Position numbers and translations under genes: made by a program. 64,000 bases of DNA from Nissolia schottii (taxonomy: Eukaryota; Streptophyta; Magnoliopsida; Fabales; Fabaceae): the NCBI GenBank assembly GCA_003254905.1, contig QANU01010637.1, positions 83,919 through 147,918 of the forward strand. Reading direction: 5' to 3'. The notes beneath the pieces were generated by a model. The model was not told where the DNA came from and did no database searches. It saw only the letters and a list, made by a program, of their open reading frames with translations. Shown one piece after another: positions 38,040 through 49,600 of this stretch (positions are counted from its first letter, which is position 1; each line of letters opens with the position of its first letter).

Positions 38040-39273
38040 ATGACCAAGGGATTTCGTATTTGATGAAAGTGCTTCATGCCTTCAATGCTCTGTTGAGCCC
38101 ACACTCCATTTGATGCTCATCACATTTTTCATGTGTTGAAGATATGATAATCTCGACAATTTCATTTTAGCCACGTGATATCTATTTTTCTTCACTTAAA
38201 ACATTTTTTATTTGTTTAGGAGATTATGTTCAAGCCAATTTCACTGTAATAACACCGATCTTGTGATATCCATTTTTTTTTATTCAACCATTTTAGTTAA
38301 CCGCATCAATGCCTTGTTGAATTTACCTAACTGTTTCTTTCGAGACTCACCATTTTTCATTTGTTTATGAGTTGATGTTCACGCCAATTTCACTCTAACA
38401 ACATTAGTCTTGCGATATCCTTTTTTCCATGCTATCATTTTCTTTAACCGCATCAACACTTTGTTGAACTTACCTAAGTGCTAGGCCCTTTTGAGACTCA
38501 CACCATTTTTCATCTCTTTAGGAGTTGACGTTCACTTCAATTTCACTGTAACAACATTAGTCTTGTGATATCCATTTTTTCTTTCAATTGTATCATTTAA
38601 CTACATCAACACCCCGTTGAACTCATTGAACTTACCAAAGTGTTCCTTTTAAGACTCACACCATTTTCATCTGTTTAAGAGCTGACGTTCACGCTTATAA
38701 CAACATTGATATCGTGATATCTTTTTTTTTTTTTTTTTCCTTTCAGCCATTTCATTAAACCACATCAAGACCTTGCTAAACTTAACCTAAGTTACACTTT
38801 TTGAGATCCAAAACTTTTTTCATTAGTTTAAGAGTTAACGTTCACACCAACGTCATTGTAACAACATTAGCCTCGTGACATCTTTCCCCATTTAACCACT
38901 CCACTAACATGTCTCGGCAGAATACTCTCACTATCGTACCTTGTTAAACTTAACCTAAGTTACTCTTTTTGAGACCCAAAACTTTTTTCATTAGTTTAAG
39001 AGTTAACGTTCACACTAACGTCATTGTAACAACATTAGCCTCGTGACATCTTTCCCCTTTTAACCACTCCACTGACATGTCTCGGTAGAATACCCTCGCT
39101 ATCACACCTTGTTAAACTTAACCTAAGTTACTCTTTTTGAGACCCAAAACTTTTTTCATTAGTTTAAGAGTTAACGTTCACACCAACGTCATTGTAACAA
39201 CATTAGCCTCGTGACATCTTTCTCCTTTTAACCACTCCACCAACATGTCTCGGCACAATACTCTCGCTATCGC
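38040..39273 (+). repeat. Tandem repeat array (150-168 bp units) abutting the HMGR promoter
   Basis: A GTTCAC-CCAA-TTCA-TGTAACAACATT core recurs at about 38229, 38379, 38531, 38689, 38841, 39009 and 39177, giving spacings of 150, 152, 158, 152, 168 and 168 bp. The last three units (38770-38937, 38938-39105, 39106-39273) are exactly 168 bp each and nearly identical; the upstream units are degenerate. A further decayed unit is likely near 38040-38220. The array stops 14 bp before the HMGR TATA box. Confidence 0.85.
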
Positions 39274-39287
39274 ACCTTAATCCTCCC

Positions 39288-39295
39288 TATAAATA
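39288..39295 (+). promoter_or_regulatory. TATA box of the HMGR gene
   Basis: TATAAATA in a CCC-TATAAATA-ACCCC context, 355 bp upstream of the HMGR ATG. This implies a start near 39320 and a 5' UTR of about 320 nt. Confidence 0.65.
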
Positions 39296-39449
39296 ACCCC
39301 ATCTATCCTACTCAAAATTTACACCAAACAACACATCTCAAATTTCCACCTCTTTTATTCCTTTTACAACAGTAAAAAAAAAGACAACACAAAAGCTTTT
39401 TAAAATTCAATTTCTATTTGCCAAAGGAAAGAAGAATAGTAAAAAAACA

Positions 39450-39473
39450 ATGGAGACAGAAGAGCGGCAGTAG
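39450..39473 (+). promoter_or_regulatory. uORF in the HMGR 5' leader
   Basis: ATG at 39450, seven sense codons in all, TAG at 39471-39473. It lies inside the predicted 5' UTR, about 170 nt before the HMGR ATG. A (CA)n(CT)n microsatellite (about 39584-39609) separates it from the main start. Confidence 0.5.
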
Positions 39474-39642
39474 TAGTGGTTTGAAAAGAAGGGAAAACAG
39501 CGAGGCAGTCTTGGGGGTCCCGGTCCCGGTGGCATCGTAGCTTCCTTCCTCTCCCCCCTTCGCTGGCAGGCGACCAATACACAACACACACACACACACA
39601 CTCTCTCTCATACTCATTTCATTTGCTGGGTCCCATCTCTCC

Positions 39643-42600
39643 ATGGACCTCCGTCGTCGCCCTCCCGCCGCCCCCAAGAGGCTCGCCCCTTCGCCTCGCC
39701 ATCCGCAGCCTAAAGCCTCCGACGCGCTCCCGCTCCCGCTCTTCCTGACCAACACCATCTTCTTCACGCTGTTCTTCTCCGTCGCCTACTACCTCCTCGA
39801 ACGCTGGCGCGACAAGATCCGCACCTCCACCCCTCTCCACCTCCTCACCTTCTCCGAGATCTCCGCCATTGTCACCCTCATCGCCTCGTTCATCTACCTC
39901 CTCGGCTTCTTCGGCATCGACTTCGTCCAATCCTTCATCTCGCGCGCCTCACATGACGCCTGGGAGGAAGAGGAGCATCAGCGTCGACAACAGCAACGCC
40001 TCAGCCAGCACCGCCAGATCCTGCCTCCTACCCCGCCGCCGGAGCCGTTGCCTTCTTCCGATGACGAGGAAAACGTCCGCGCCGTCGTCGATGGACGGAC
40101 GCCCTCGTACGCGCTCGAGTCTCGATTGGGAGACTGCTTCCGCGCCGCCGCGGTCCGCCGTGAGGCGCTGCAGAGGGTTTCGGGGAGGTCGCTGAAGGGA
40201 CTGCCGCTGGAAGGGTTCGATTACGAGTCGATATTGGGACAGTGCTGCGAGATGCCGGTGGGATACGTTCAGATTCCGGTGGGCGTGGCCGGGCCGTTGG
40301 TGCTGGACGGTGTGGAGTACACGGTGCCGATGGCGACGACGGAGGGGTGCCTGGTGGCGAGCACCAACAGGGGATGCAAGGCGATCGCCGCCTCCGGCGG
40401 CGCGAGCAGCGTGGTGCTGAGGGACGCGATGTCGAGGGCGCCGGTGGTGAGGTTCGGGAGCGCCAAGAGGGCCGCCGAGCTCAAGCTCTTCCTTGAGGAT
40501 CCGTTGAATTTTGATACCTTGGCTGTTGTTTTCAACAGGTTGGTTTGTTTTTTTTTGTGTTTCTAGTTTTTTGTTTTTTGTTTTTTNGTTTTCAACAGGT
40601 TGGTTTGTTTTTTTTTGTGTTTCTAGTTTTTTGTTTTTTTGTTTTTTTATGATTTTAATTTTTGATACTCTTAATTTTAGATGGTGATCTAATCATGCAC
40701 AGTTATAGCTATGTTGTTAATAGTGTTTTGGCATTTTTTGCAACTATGTTAGAAGTTGTATGAAAGAAATGATGATATGACTGGTTAACAGGGTACAACG
40801 CTGACGTCCCCAAATTGCTCTCTTTTTTTGAATGGGGATTGATGATTTTTGGGTGAAGGAAATTGTTGTGTTTGATGTTGATGGGTTTTCCTGCATGGGT
40901 TAGAGACAAGTGACTGTGTGTGTTTTTTCCTTTCTTTCTTCTGGGTTGGGTAGTTTTAGATGGGTGAGGATTAAAGCTGTAAACGTTGGTGTGGTTGGTT
41001 GTCTTTGACTTGAAACTTCATGATTTGTTTCTGAAAATGGTAAAAGTGAAAAAATGTGAAGGAAGTAAGCAACAGGGAATTGTTAGTTGAATATCTGAAA
41101 ATCATGTTTTCTTCTTTGAAGGTTCCTCTCAATTTTGATGCCTTGGCAGTTGTTTTCAGTAGATTAGCTTTTCTTTTTGTTCTTGAATGATTTTGTTGGT
41201 GGAAAAAAAAATGTTGTTATCAATGTATTTATTTGATTTTTTTTTTGGGGTTTATTTATTACATGGTTACTGAGTTTGATGTTGATGGATTTGTTTTTTG
41301 GTTGGGTGATGTTTGTTAGGTAGGAATTAAAGCTGTAGTTATCCTTTTAAAGGTGAGATTTGTTTCTGAAAATTGTAAATAAAAAGAGGTGAAGAGAATT
41401 AAGGAATAGAAGACTAGAATTTGGATTTGGTTTCTGGGGGATTTCCGTTTGTGCTGAAATTCGGATCTGATGTTTTCATCCTTCGGTTTCAGGTCCAGTA
41501 GATTTGCCAGGCTGCAGGGTATTCATTGTGCTATGGCTGGAAAGAATGCTTATTTGAGATTCACCTGCAGCACGGGTGATGCCATGGGGATGAACATGGT
41601 TTCCAAAGGAGTGCAGAATGTTCTTGATTTTCTTCAAAACGATTTCCCTGACATGGATGTCATTGGCATCTCTGGTAATTACCTGGCCCTCCCTTCCCCG
41701 CTCTGATTGATAGTAACGATATTTGGTAAACCTGCATGATGTGCGGAAACTGTTCAATTCAGATTGAGAATTCTTGTATGTTCTCCGTTCAATTATTGGC
41801 TTATTTTTAATTTTTTATCATGAATGTGGTCCATTTTTGTTACACTATCTTTAAAATTTTAGCATTTTTTATATATTGTAGGGTTGTAGGCGTTGTCTGA
41901 TTTGAACTGGAGACTTGTGTCTGACAAGGGTGTCATTGTAGAGATTCTCTGGTTATACGTGTTAGTTAGAATGGTCATATTTTATTCATTTGTTGCTTAA
42001 CAACTATAAACAATGAACTTATCGTCAAAAAAAAAAAAAACAATGAACTTGATTAAAGAAAATGGAAATGTGGCATCACACTCAGATTTATTACCAACCA
42101 ATTTATGTTTCATGCGATTGAATTTCTCACGTATTAGTGTTTATTTGATTGGCTTTTATAGTATATCAAATCCAGTTTGGTAGTTAGTTTTCCAGTTAAC
42201 TTGCTTGTATCTGTTTCAAGTTGTGGTATTACTCTCTTCGGTTATTTGATGCCTATATTCTGGGCATGCTGAACTCAATTCAATGGAAATATTCAACATA
42301 AAATGTCACGGTTATCTACTTTCTTGGTCTTTAGGAAATTATTGTTCGGACAAGAAACCTGCTGCAGTAAATTGGATTGAGGGACGTGGAAAATCAGTTG
42401 TGTGTGAAGCAATTATCAAAGAAGAAGTGGTGAAGAAGGTTTTGAAGACCAACGTCGCTGCCTTGGTGGAGCTTAACATGCTCAAAAACCTTGCTGGTTC
42501 TGCTATTGCTGGTGCTCTTGGTGGATATAACGCCCATGCTAGTAACATTGTTTCGGCCATTTTTATAGCCACTGGTCAAGATCCAGCTCAAAATGTTGAG

Positions 42601-43031
42601 AGTTCCCATTGCATAACCATGATGGAGGCCGTCAATGAAGGGAGAGACCTTCATATCTCGGTGACCATGCCTTCCATTGAGGTGATTTAGCATCCCTTAT
42701 ATTCACAGATTTTACTCTCTTCCTTTCCTAGTTGGTTGTTTTTTAAATTTTAATAGCTAAAGCTTTATATGATTTGTTGTCGTCTCAGGTGGGGACCGTT
42801 GGGGGCGGGACCCAACTTGCATCTCAGTCTGCATGCTTGAATTTGCTCGGTGTGAAGGGTGCGAGCAGGGAGTCGCCGGGATCAAACTCGAGACTCTTGG
42901 CCACCATTGTTGCCGGAGCTGTTTTGGCAGGAGAGCTATCTCTCATGTCTGCTATCGCAGCGGGGCAGCTGGTCAAGAGCCACCTGAAATACAACAGATC
43001 AAGCAGAGATGTATCCAATATGGCGTCTTGA
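39643..43031 (+). CDS. HMGR: 3-hydroxy-3-methylglutaryl-CoA reductase
   Basis: HMGR makes mevalonate from HMG-CoA with two NADPH at the ER membrane, the control step of cytosolic isoprenoid synthesis. Four exons (39643-40538, 41493-41674, 42335-42681, 42789-43031), the classic plant HMGR structure, give 556 codons with TGA, 555 aa. Seen: an Arg-rich N-terminus ([13 protein letters not shown]); two membrane segments (about 33-52 and 71-97); an acidic, Gln-rich linker; and a catalytic domain from about 150. Catalytic residues by family alignment: Glu234 (TTEGCLVAS), Lys366 ([10 protein letters not shown]), the Asp of [10 protein letters not shown], His540 ([12 protein letters not shown]). NADPH motifs are GDAMGMNM and [12 protein letters not shown]. 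The NRSS serine matches the known SnRK1 phosphorylation site. Exon 1 is very GC-rich. Its last 11 nt and donor are repeated after an N at 40587. Confidence 0.97.
40528..40646 (+). repeat. 59-bp duplication across a single N at the HMGR exon 1/intron 1 border
   Basis: 40528-40586 and 40588-40646 are nearly identical and start with GTTTTCAACAGGTTGG, that is, the end of exon 1 plus the donor. The N at 40587 sits exactly between them. An assembly overlap that was not collapsed is more likely than a real duplication. Confidence 0.85.
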
Positions 43032-44880
43032 AGGCGCAGATGTCGTTGCAGTCGGTTTTTGTGAAGTCTAAAATAATAAAAACAGTGAAATTTTGAGTGC
43101 AAAAAATTGGAATTTGGAGAGGAAGACATCAAGTTTAGATTGCTGGCTTGTAAATGTTTTATTAATTGGTTGGAGGAAAGTAGAGTTCTACATGATTCAG
43201 TGCTCCATCTAAATCCTTCTTCCTTCACAAGACAAGCTTGGCAGCTTTTCCTGCAGTCATTGGATGGGTGTTAACATTCTCCTTAATCAACATGCTTGAT
43301 GTGTTGTAATTCTTTTTTATGATGTAATATCCTTATTGCTTGTCGTATTTGTCTCTGATACATATATTCTATGTAGTTTCTCTTGTTGCTGTCTTCTAGT
43401 ACCTACTCATATAATTGGACCATGTCTTCTTTCCTATGTTTTCCCGGTTTAGTCAGTGTGGATATTCAAAAGACTATTTATTCTTTTTGTTGTTTTCATT
43501 TGATGTCTCTTTACTTTGTAAGATGGAACAGTTGTATTTTGACTTGTTTCATTGCAACATTGCTTCTTATGTGTTGAAGCATAAGAATCATCACTCAACC
43601 GTTTGGCGTTTTCTCTTTAAGTAGGACGAACTCCCAATAGTTATACCTGTGAATTGCGGAAAATTGTACTGTATTAAGTTCAATCCATCTTATAACCTAA
43701 AGATTTATATCCAATTAACGCTTGGTTGATTAGCTTGATTATTGTTTTCCTTATTTCATGTATTTAATTCGATTAATTTTGAAAAAAGAAAAGAAAAGAA
43801 AAACTGTTACTTAGGGAGTAAATAGACTAACCTAGGGGTCTAGCCCAAGCTACTTAGAGTCTACCGAGTTTTAGTTCAATTAGCTTTAGTGTCTTTCTTT
43901 TTTTACAAGTGTCTCGAATTCGAGTTTCTTTGACGTAACCAAAAAAAAAGAGTGCTAGTGATTCATTCATTAACACTTTTATGTAAACCATTGTTATTTG
44001 GAGATCAAAGCAGTTTCATTCAATTAAGATTAAAGTTATTGCTTTTCAAAAATTGCTGAGCTTTCGAAAAGTTGATCTTAAAAAGTCATAGTAATATTGT
44101 TTGATAAAATATAATAAAAGTGGCTCTCAATAAATAAGTCATAAAATAGTGTTTGGTAAATAAATTATAAATTTGCTTCTAAAATATAAAATGACTAAAA
44201 TAGAAGTACATAATAAATGATTGATGATGAAGAATCAAGATTTTCATGGATAAAATTGAATCTCTATTTAAATTTAAGGTTATTGGGTCTTTTTACATTT
44301 TAGAGAACACAAGTCAACTTTAAAAAGCTACTTTTGAAACTTCTCAAAAGCACTTCCAACTCTCATAAGTTAGGAGCAATTTTTTTTTTAACTTTTCTAT
44401 TTACCAAACACAAAAATGTAGCTTATGCTTTTTGAGAAGAGGAACACCCTTTCAAAAGCTTTACCAAACCAAACCTAACTCTATCTCCCGTAAATGTTGA
44501 CTTTCCATTAATTAAATTATTAAATTGAAAAATAGACATATAAAGTATGGCATATAAAATAAACATATCCAGCATGGTTTAGTATAGTTGGGAACCCTTT
44601 TATAGTATAATGGTTTTTTTTTTTTAAGAAGTGCTTGAATGTCTTATATTTTAGCTTAACTTATTATCTTATTCATATTATAAGTACACTTGTTTAAAAT
44701 TTAAAATTTAATTCACCTCATTAATTTTAATTTCAGGTTGACACGTATACATGTGAGATGAGTAGGAGAATGGGTGAAGCTAAAAAAAAAGGAGTGTTAA
44801 ACATTTTTTATTTTATTTTATTTTATTTTTATAGAAAAAAAAGGCATTAAAAAAGACAATATTATTGTAATAACAAAAAT
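43032..44880. other. HMGR 3' UTR and intergenic region, with a SINE-like remnant
   Basis: The first part is probably 3' UTR. At about 43845-43935, TTTAGTTCAATTAGC followed by GTGTCTCGAATTCGAGTTTC resembles the A and B boxes of a tRNA-derived SINE. The stretch 43986-44470 has weakly inverted ends (AGCTTTCGAAAAG / CTTTCAAAAGCTTT), perhaps a decayed MITE. Confidence 0.4.
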
Positions 44881-44914
44881 TAAAGCTAGTTTCTGGCAAA
44901 AAAGGGGGCCCCAA

Positions 44915-45110
44915 GGCCCAAACAGTGAAATCTGGATCAGGCCTAAATAGTGAACTAAAGGCACACTAACATTGACCCCACGAAAAAAAATAAAAAAACA
45001 CAATAGGCACAGCCAGCAGTCACTACGAAACTGAAGGAACCAGAAACCTGCTACGACTCTACACTGTTTCTCTCTATTGCTTTGTTCTACTTCTACTAAC
45101 TTAAACCCTA
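44915..45110 (+). promoter_or_regulatory. CCT7 promoter motifs: site II and telo-box
   Basis: GGCCCA at 44915-44920 (TGGGCC on the minus strand) and AAACCCTA at 45103-45110, 31 bp before the ATG. The pairing of site II with a telo-box near the start is typical of plant translation and chaperonin genes. Activity is inferred. Confidence 0.6.
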
Positions 45111-45140
45111 GTTCCCTCTCTCCCTCTCTGCTCTGCAACA

Positions 45141-48100
45141 ATGTCAGCTATGATGGTAACGCTCTCTCTTCTCTTTCTTCCCTCTCTGTGTCTCTATCTC
45201 TCACTCTTTCTCTAACCCTATTTTTGTGTTTTTGTGGTTGGAAATGGCGAACGACGACGAAAACAGCAACCGCAGATCATACTTCTGAAGGAAGGGACGG
45301 ACACTTCGCAGGGGAAGGCGCAGCTGGTGAGCAACATCAACGCCTGCACCGCCGTCGCCGACGTCGTCCGCTCCACCCTGGGCCCACGCGGCATGGACAA
45401 GCTCATCCATGACGACAAGGGCTCCGTCACCATCTCCAACGACGGCGCCACCATCATGAAGCTCCTCGACATCGTCCACCCCGCGGCCAATATCCTCGTC
45501 GATATCGCCAAGTCCCAGGACTCCGAGGTATAATAGCGCCATCGCAATCTCCAGATCCATACTCTCAAATATGATTTTACTGTGCTAATTGGAGAAATGA
45601 GTGAATCGTCTCATTCAATGTATGTATACACACGTGAATTGTGCACATCATCAGGTTAGGAAATTAACATGAGGAGTAAAATGCTAATAACTAACTAACT
45701 TCGTGGTGACCGTTGAAAAATACTTGTAACGGAATAACTGCCGTTAACTCGTCGTGACTCGTGGTTTGATGGATATTAGGTGGGCGATGGAACCACCACT
45801 GTGGTTTTGCTTGCTGCCGAGTTTTTGAGGGAGGCCAAGCCCTTCATTGAAGACGGTGTTCACCCTCAGAATTTGATACGCAGCTATAGGACTGCGTGCA
45901 CCCTGGTATGAAAATTCAGAATTATGCTGTCGGTTGTCTTGCCTATTTATTTATTTGTACTGTAACTAGAAATGTGTTGTTGATTTGTGGCACTGTGTGT
46001 GACTGTTGTATGTGAATGTTGGTGAAGGCGATTGAGAAGATTAAAGAGCTGGCTATTAGCATAGAGGGGAAAAGTCTAGAAGAGAAGAAGAGCTTGCTTG
46101 CAAAGTGTGCTTCTACCACGCTATCTTCAAAGCTCATTGGTGGAGAGAAAGAGTTCTTTGCATCTATGGTTGTGGATGCTGTAATTGCGATAGGGAACGA
46201 TGACAGGTTGAACATGATTGGAATCAAGAAGGTACTGATGTGTACGGGTTGTTTTGCAAAGTTGTATTTGTATGCCTTGTTGGGTGTTGTTTGGAAACTT
46301 ATTTTGATATCCAATGTGATTGAGATTTGGGTTTTCTTTCTACAGGTTCCCGGTGGCAACATGCGGGACTCGTTTCTAGTAGATGGTGTTGCGTTCAAGA
46401 AGACATTTTCATATGCTGGGTTTGAGCAACAGCCGAAGAAGTTTCTCAATCCAAAAATACTATTGCTAAATGTTGAGTTGGAGCTAAAATCTGAGAAAGA
46501 AAATGCTGAAATAAGGTGGGAATATTTGAAGTTTGCTACTGTCTTTTGTTTATTGATGATGAGATCCCATTGAAAGATTGATTACTTCATTGGACCACCT
46601 TCGCTTTCTCATGTTCTCTACAGATTGTCAGACCCATCGCAATATCAGTCAATTGTAGATGCAGAATGGAATATTATTTATGACAAGTTGGATAAATGTG
46701 TCAGCAGTGGTGCCAAAGTTGTTCTTTCACGATTGGCCATTGGTGATCTAGCTACTCAGGTTCTAATTGCCCTTTTCTGTTGATTCTTTTCGGCTATCCA
46801 AGTGCTGAATCTTTCTAATGGGTAACATATGCAAAAATTGCTATGTATGTCATTCATGGCTATGGGCTTCTAATTCTTATGGTGTACTAGCTTTTGCATT
46901 TACACAATAAAAAAGTATAGATTGACATCATTATAACTTTTCATGATAATTAAGGGCTTTCTGACAAACTTTCAGGAATATTCACTATTGGTCTTTTTTT
47001 TTACAGTATTTTGCTGATCGGGACATTTTCTGTGCTGGTCGTGTAGCAGAGGAAGATCTAAAAAGGGTTGCTGCTGCAACCGGTGGAACTGTACAAACAT
47101 CTGTCAATAACATTATTGATGAGGTTTTGCACTATTTGTGGGGCTTGGTCAAGGTTTTTTCATTTTGTAATGTTATATGTTAATTGCTAAAATTCTTGTT
47201 GTGTATTTATGTGAAGGTCCTTGGAACTTGTGAAATTTTTGAGGAAAAGCAAGTTGGAAATGAGAGGTTCAATATATTCAATGGATGTCCATCTGGACAA
47301 ACAGCCACCATAGTTCTTCGCGGAGGAGCAGACCAGGTCTGTTAGAGGTTGTGCAATGACTGTTTGTATCCCTTGTAAATTTATCTGCCTTATTAAATTT
47401 TGCTTCTCGTACAGTTCATTGAGGAAGCTGAACGAAGTTTGCATGATGCAATCATGATTGTTCGTAGAGCTATGAAAAATTCAACTGTTGTTGCTGGTGG
47501 AGGTGCTATAGATGTATGTGTCCGTAATTTGTTGGTTGATCTTGATGAATTATGTTAGCAATTGTTTCAGATGTAAATATGTGGACCTTTTGACAGATGG
47601 AAATAAGCCGATACCTGAGGCAGCATGCACGTACAATAGCAGGAAAGTCTCAGCTTTTCATTAACTCATATGCAAAAGCTTTAGAGGTGAGTGTCTTTGG
47701 AATTTGAGTATGACTACTGTAGCCCTGTGCGCTATGGGGCATGAGAGCAAATTCAAAAGCCCTAATGCATTTGTTTTAGATCTTGCAGGTCTATAAAAAA
47801 ATTGCTACATGTTATGTTTCTGGATTTAAATTTCTCGTGGAATCACTCGTTTTATTTGATTTTGAATTTTGCTGTACTAGATGTTGGAGGCCAGGGAGCA
47901 AAGTATTATGAATTGCAGTAGTTTAGGGGCTAAACTTTTTTCACTTATAGATGTGCTTATCTTGAAATTGCATCCCTTAGTATAAATATGTTACATGCAT
48001 ACAGCTTAGGCAATGTAAGAAGTGAGACATGAACACGATCAGTGTTTTTTTTGCTCAGTCTGATTTTTTTAATTTATTTTGACGATACAAGTTATGGTTG

Positions 48101-49600
48101 TACTGCAGGTTATACCTAGACAATTATGCGACAATGCTGGCTTTGATGCAACTGATGTGCTGAACAAACTAAGGCAGAAACATGCACTTCCTTCTGGTTG
48201 GTTGCCATTCCTTCCATATGCATGCTTTTCTGAATATATGTATTGCACAATTTCTTGCATGTATACTACATATAGTACTAGCAGAGCCATTGATAAGTGG
48301 GCCTACAATTGAGCCAAGCCTAGTTGAATGCTAGATGCTCGAACTTTTTCAATTAAAGATACCAAGCTCTAGCCAGAGCTTGTGTTGTGCTAAAACTTGG
48401 CTCATTTAATACTTGTGGATAACTAAAAATCTGTTGCATGGCTATACATAAAGACATGCTTACATATAGAAATAATTTAAAAGAAATGTTATTTTTCAAA
48501 AGAATAGTCTATTATGTAGTTTGCCTCTTTAAAATTGGCATAGTTTCTTGAGTGTTTTCTCTCCCTTAGTCTAGAGAATTTGCTTAGTGATTCCTTTAAT
48601 AAAAACAATTTGCTCATATTTAGTATTTCTTTGTGAGATTACTACTTTAATCTCAGTAGTTGGCCAGCTTCAAATATTTAGACGAAAAAAATTGCGTAAT
48701 TGGTTGATTCTTCTCATTTAAATTCATGTGCCCCAATCTTGGGGCATACTTGTCGATGCATCTACTATAATGGATTTTGCAGAGTTCTTTTGGTAGTTTA
48801 CAAGTATTCTGCTAAAAACAAAATTATTAATGCCTGATTGTTACAGGTGAGGGGGCACCATATGGGGTGGATATAGCCACTGGTGGAATTGCTGACTCGT
48901 TTGCTAACTTTGTCTGGGAGCCTGCAGTTGTGAAGGTATCTGCCTGACTTTTTATTCCTACTTTGATTTTTGATGTAAGTGTTGTTTAAGCTAATAAACA
49001 ATTTTGCAGATCAATGCTATAAATGCTGCTACAGAAGCAGCTTGCTTAATCTTAAGTGTTGATGAAACGGTTAAGAACCCTAAGGTATGTTTTTGACTAG
49101 TCTTATCATTGTATAGTTGGTGATGATTTCTTCTGATATTTCCCTAGGACTTGTGGACAATGCAACCCAATTCTCATTTATTTTTCCCGAGTCTTATTTC
49201 TTCTCTTCATCATTTTCAAGTATAAAAACCGTAACTTCATGTGTTGTCGAAGTTGCTATACTATGCATACTGCACCATTTACGTATTTTTAGTTTTGTAC
49301 CATAGACTTAGGTCTTTGATGTACTTGTCACTTCTCTTTATAATGACGCCTTAGCGCCATTGCCAGTCAAATTCTTGTGATAGCTGTATGCAAAAAGACC
49401 CTCTGTTGCAATTAGAACCGCTTCAAGTTTCATTCAATATTCATTAATCATGCCATGCAAATAAATATTGCAAAGTGTATCTGATTTTGATTGTTTTAAT
49501 CCAACATATGTAGTCTGAGAGCGCCCAAGGAGATGCTGCCGCAAGCGCAATGGGTGGGAGAGGGCGTGGCCGTGGCCGTGGACGAGGAATGCGTAGATGA
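45141..49600 (+). CDS. CCT7: T-complex protein 1 subunit eta (CCT7)
   Basis: CCT7 is one of eight subunits of the cytosolic chaperonin ring that folds tubulin, actin and other clients with ATP. Fourteen exons: 45141-45155, 45267-45527, 45780-45905, 46028-46231, 46346-46515, 46624-46759, 47007-47123, 47217-47336, 47415-47513, 47597-47686, 48109-48196, 48847-48935, 49010-49084, 49514-49600. Phases agree; the total is 559 codons with TGA, 558 aa. Exon 1 codes only five residues (MSAMM) before [17 protein letters not shown]. Seen: [30 protein letters not shown], the ATP-site [15 protein letters not shown] (residues 94-108), [22 protein letters not shown], and a C-terminal Gly-Arg tail ([16 protein letters not shown]). 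The tail and the whole sequence match eta rather than other subunits, by recall of the Arabidopsis protein. Confidence 0.97.

Noticed and set aside
39619..39930. Minus-strand acidic ORF opposite HMGR exon 1
   Set aside because: Shadow of the GC-rich HMGR exon on the other strand. No start or family support.
45234..45266. Alternative CCT7 start [11 protein letters not shown] at 45234-45266
   Set aside because: These bases include the intron acceptor. The five-codon first exon at 45141-45155 (MSAMM) followed by QPQII matches the family start and has a proper donor.
45201..45568. Minus-strand ORFs opposite CCT7 exon 2
   Set aside because: Shadows of the GC-rich exon 2; the plus-strand reading is clearly CCT7.
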